A stretch of DNA of 59,329 nt. Origin: Alteromonas sp. BMJM2. GTDB lineage: Bacteria; Pseudomonadota; Gammaproteobacteria; Enterobacterales; Alteromonadaceae. This document shows, in pieces, positions 59,206 through 59,329 of the stretch (position 1 is its first letter; each line of letters starts with the position of its first letter). The stretch covers positions 1 through 59,329 of the forward strand of contig NZ_JAPVOT010000021.1 of the NCBI RefSeq assembly GCF_027257845.1, written 5' to 3'. Made by a program: the position numbers and the translations under genes. The notes under the pieces are model-generated. The model was given only the letters and a program-made list of their open reading frames with translations, was not told the origin of the DNA and made no database searches.

Positions 59206-59329
59206 TAATCATTGAGCCTCCTCCCTATCAGCATAAACTAAGTTTATCCTAATAGGCGACCAAACCAAGGGAGAAAACTCAATGAACTTTTATACTAATA
59301 CACATCCGTACTATTGTGGAATCGATCTT
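59203..59329 (+). mobile_element. IS110-family insertion sequence, transposase-proximal end (right copy)
   Basis: 127 bases of the element lie inside the window, the first 123 being identical in reverse complement to bases 1-123. The non-coding leader is 79 nt (59203-59281) with a near-palindrome at 59225-59255. The element runs rightward out of the window. Because its leader is short, any bridge RNA may be encoded at the other end, as in the IS1111 group (inference). Confidence 0.88.
59282..59329 (+). CDS. IS110-family transposase, N-terminal 16 codons (runs off the window)
   Basis: The visible peptide is MNFYTNTHPYYCGIDL, the expected start of an IS110-type DEDD transposase. AGGGAG lies about 10 bases before the ATG. 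The rest is outside the window, so intactness is unknown. Confidence 0.8.
   Translation, partial: MNFYTNTHPYYCGIDL

Overview
The window reads as chromosomal DNA of a marine gammaproteobacterium of the Alteromonadaceae, most likely Alteromonas. This is inferred from the protein sequences, from the gene order (a complete division and cell-wall cluster followed by lpxC, an M23 peptidase, secA and mutT; pilC-pilD-coaE-zapD-yacG) and from the exosortase-type regulators PrsK/PrsR. No rRNA, tRNA, CRISPR array or prophage was seen.

Both window ends are the same end of one insertion sequence. Bases 1-123 and 59203-59325 are an exact inverted repeat. Each copy carries the start of an IS110-family transposase reading outward. 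The left copy removes the start codon and leader of a type IV pilin gene (pilA). The right copy cuts fadH (2,4-dienoyl-CoA reductase) roughly in half. The window is therefore probably a whole assembly contig lying between two inverted IS copies.

Region 1 (0.1-6.0 kb, plus strand): broken pilA, pilC, pilD, coaE, zapD, yacG and an aspartoacylase. The pilB ATPase gene that often separates pilA from pilC is absent. Region 2 (6.3-29.2 kb, minus strand): an uninterrupted division and cell-wall cluster read as mraZ-rsmH-ftsL-ftsI-murE-murF-mraY-murD-ftsW-murG-murC-ddl-ftsQ-ftsA-ftsZ, then lpxC, an M23 peptidase, secA and mutT. It starts at a TTGACA promoter with three GTGG boxes (MraZ operator). lpxC has its own exact-consensus sigma-70 promoter with a palindrome in the spacer. 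MurG and MurD carry small in-frame repeat expansions.

Region 3 (29.4-38.8 kb): accessory genes. These are a SapC-family protein, an exported M19 dipeptidase, an exported alpha/beta hydrolase, a peroxiredoxin-glutaredoxin fusion, a ParA-like ATPase overlapping a ribbon-helix-helix protein, a periplasmic-TPR diguanylate cyclase and a repeat-containing lipoprotein. Region 4 (38.9-48.3 kb): the PrsR/PrsK two-component pair without exosortase genes, a FabH-like ketoacyl synthase, a collagen-like choice-of-anchor I lipoprotein, an M48 lipoprotein protease, a 277-bp MITE-like element with 25-bp perfect terminal inverted repeats, and an MscS channel.

Region 5 (48.9-59.2 kb): a small membrane protein, rsmE-gshB-yqgE-ruvX, then on the minus strand pilT-pilU and a zinc-ribbon DUF2007 gene, then yggS-proC-yggT-DUF4426 and the truncated fadH behind a 24-bp perfect palindrome. 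The retraction motors PilT/PilU, PilC and PilD are intact while this pilin is broken. Motility or competence pili would therefore need another pilin and a pilB located elsewhere.
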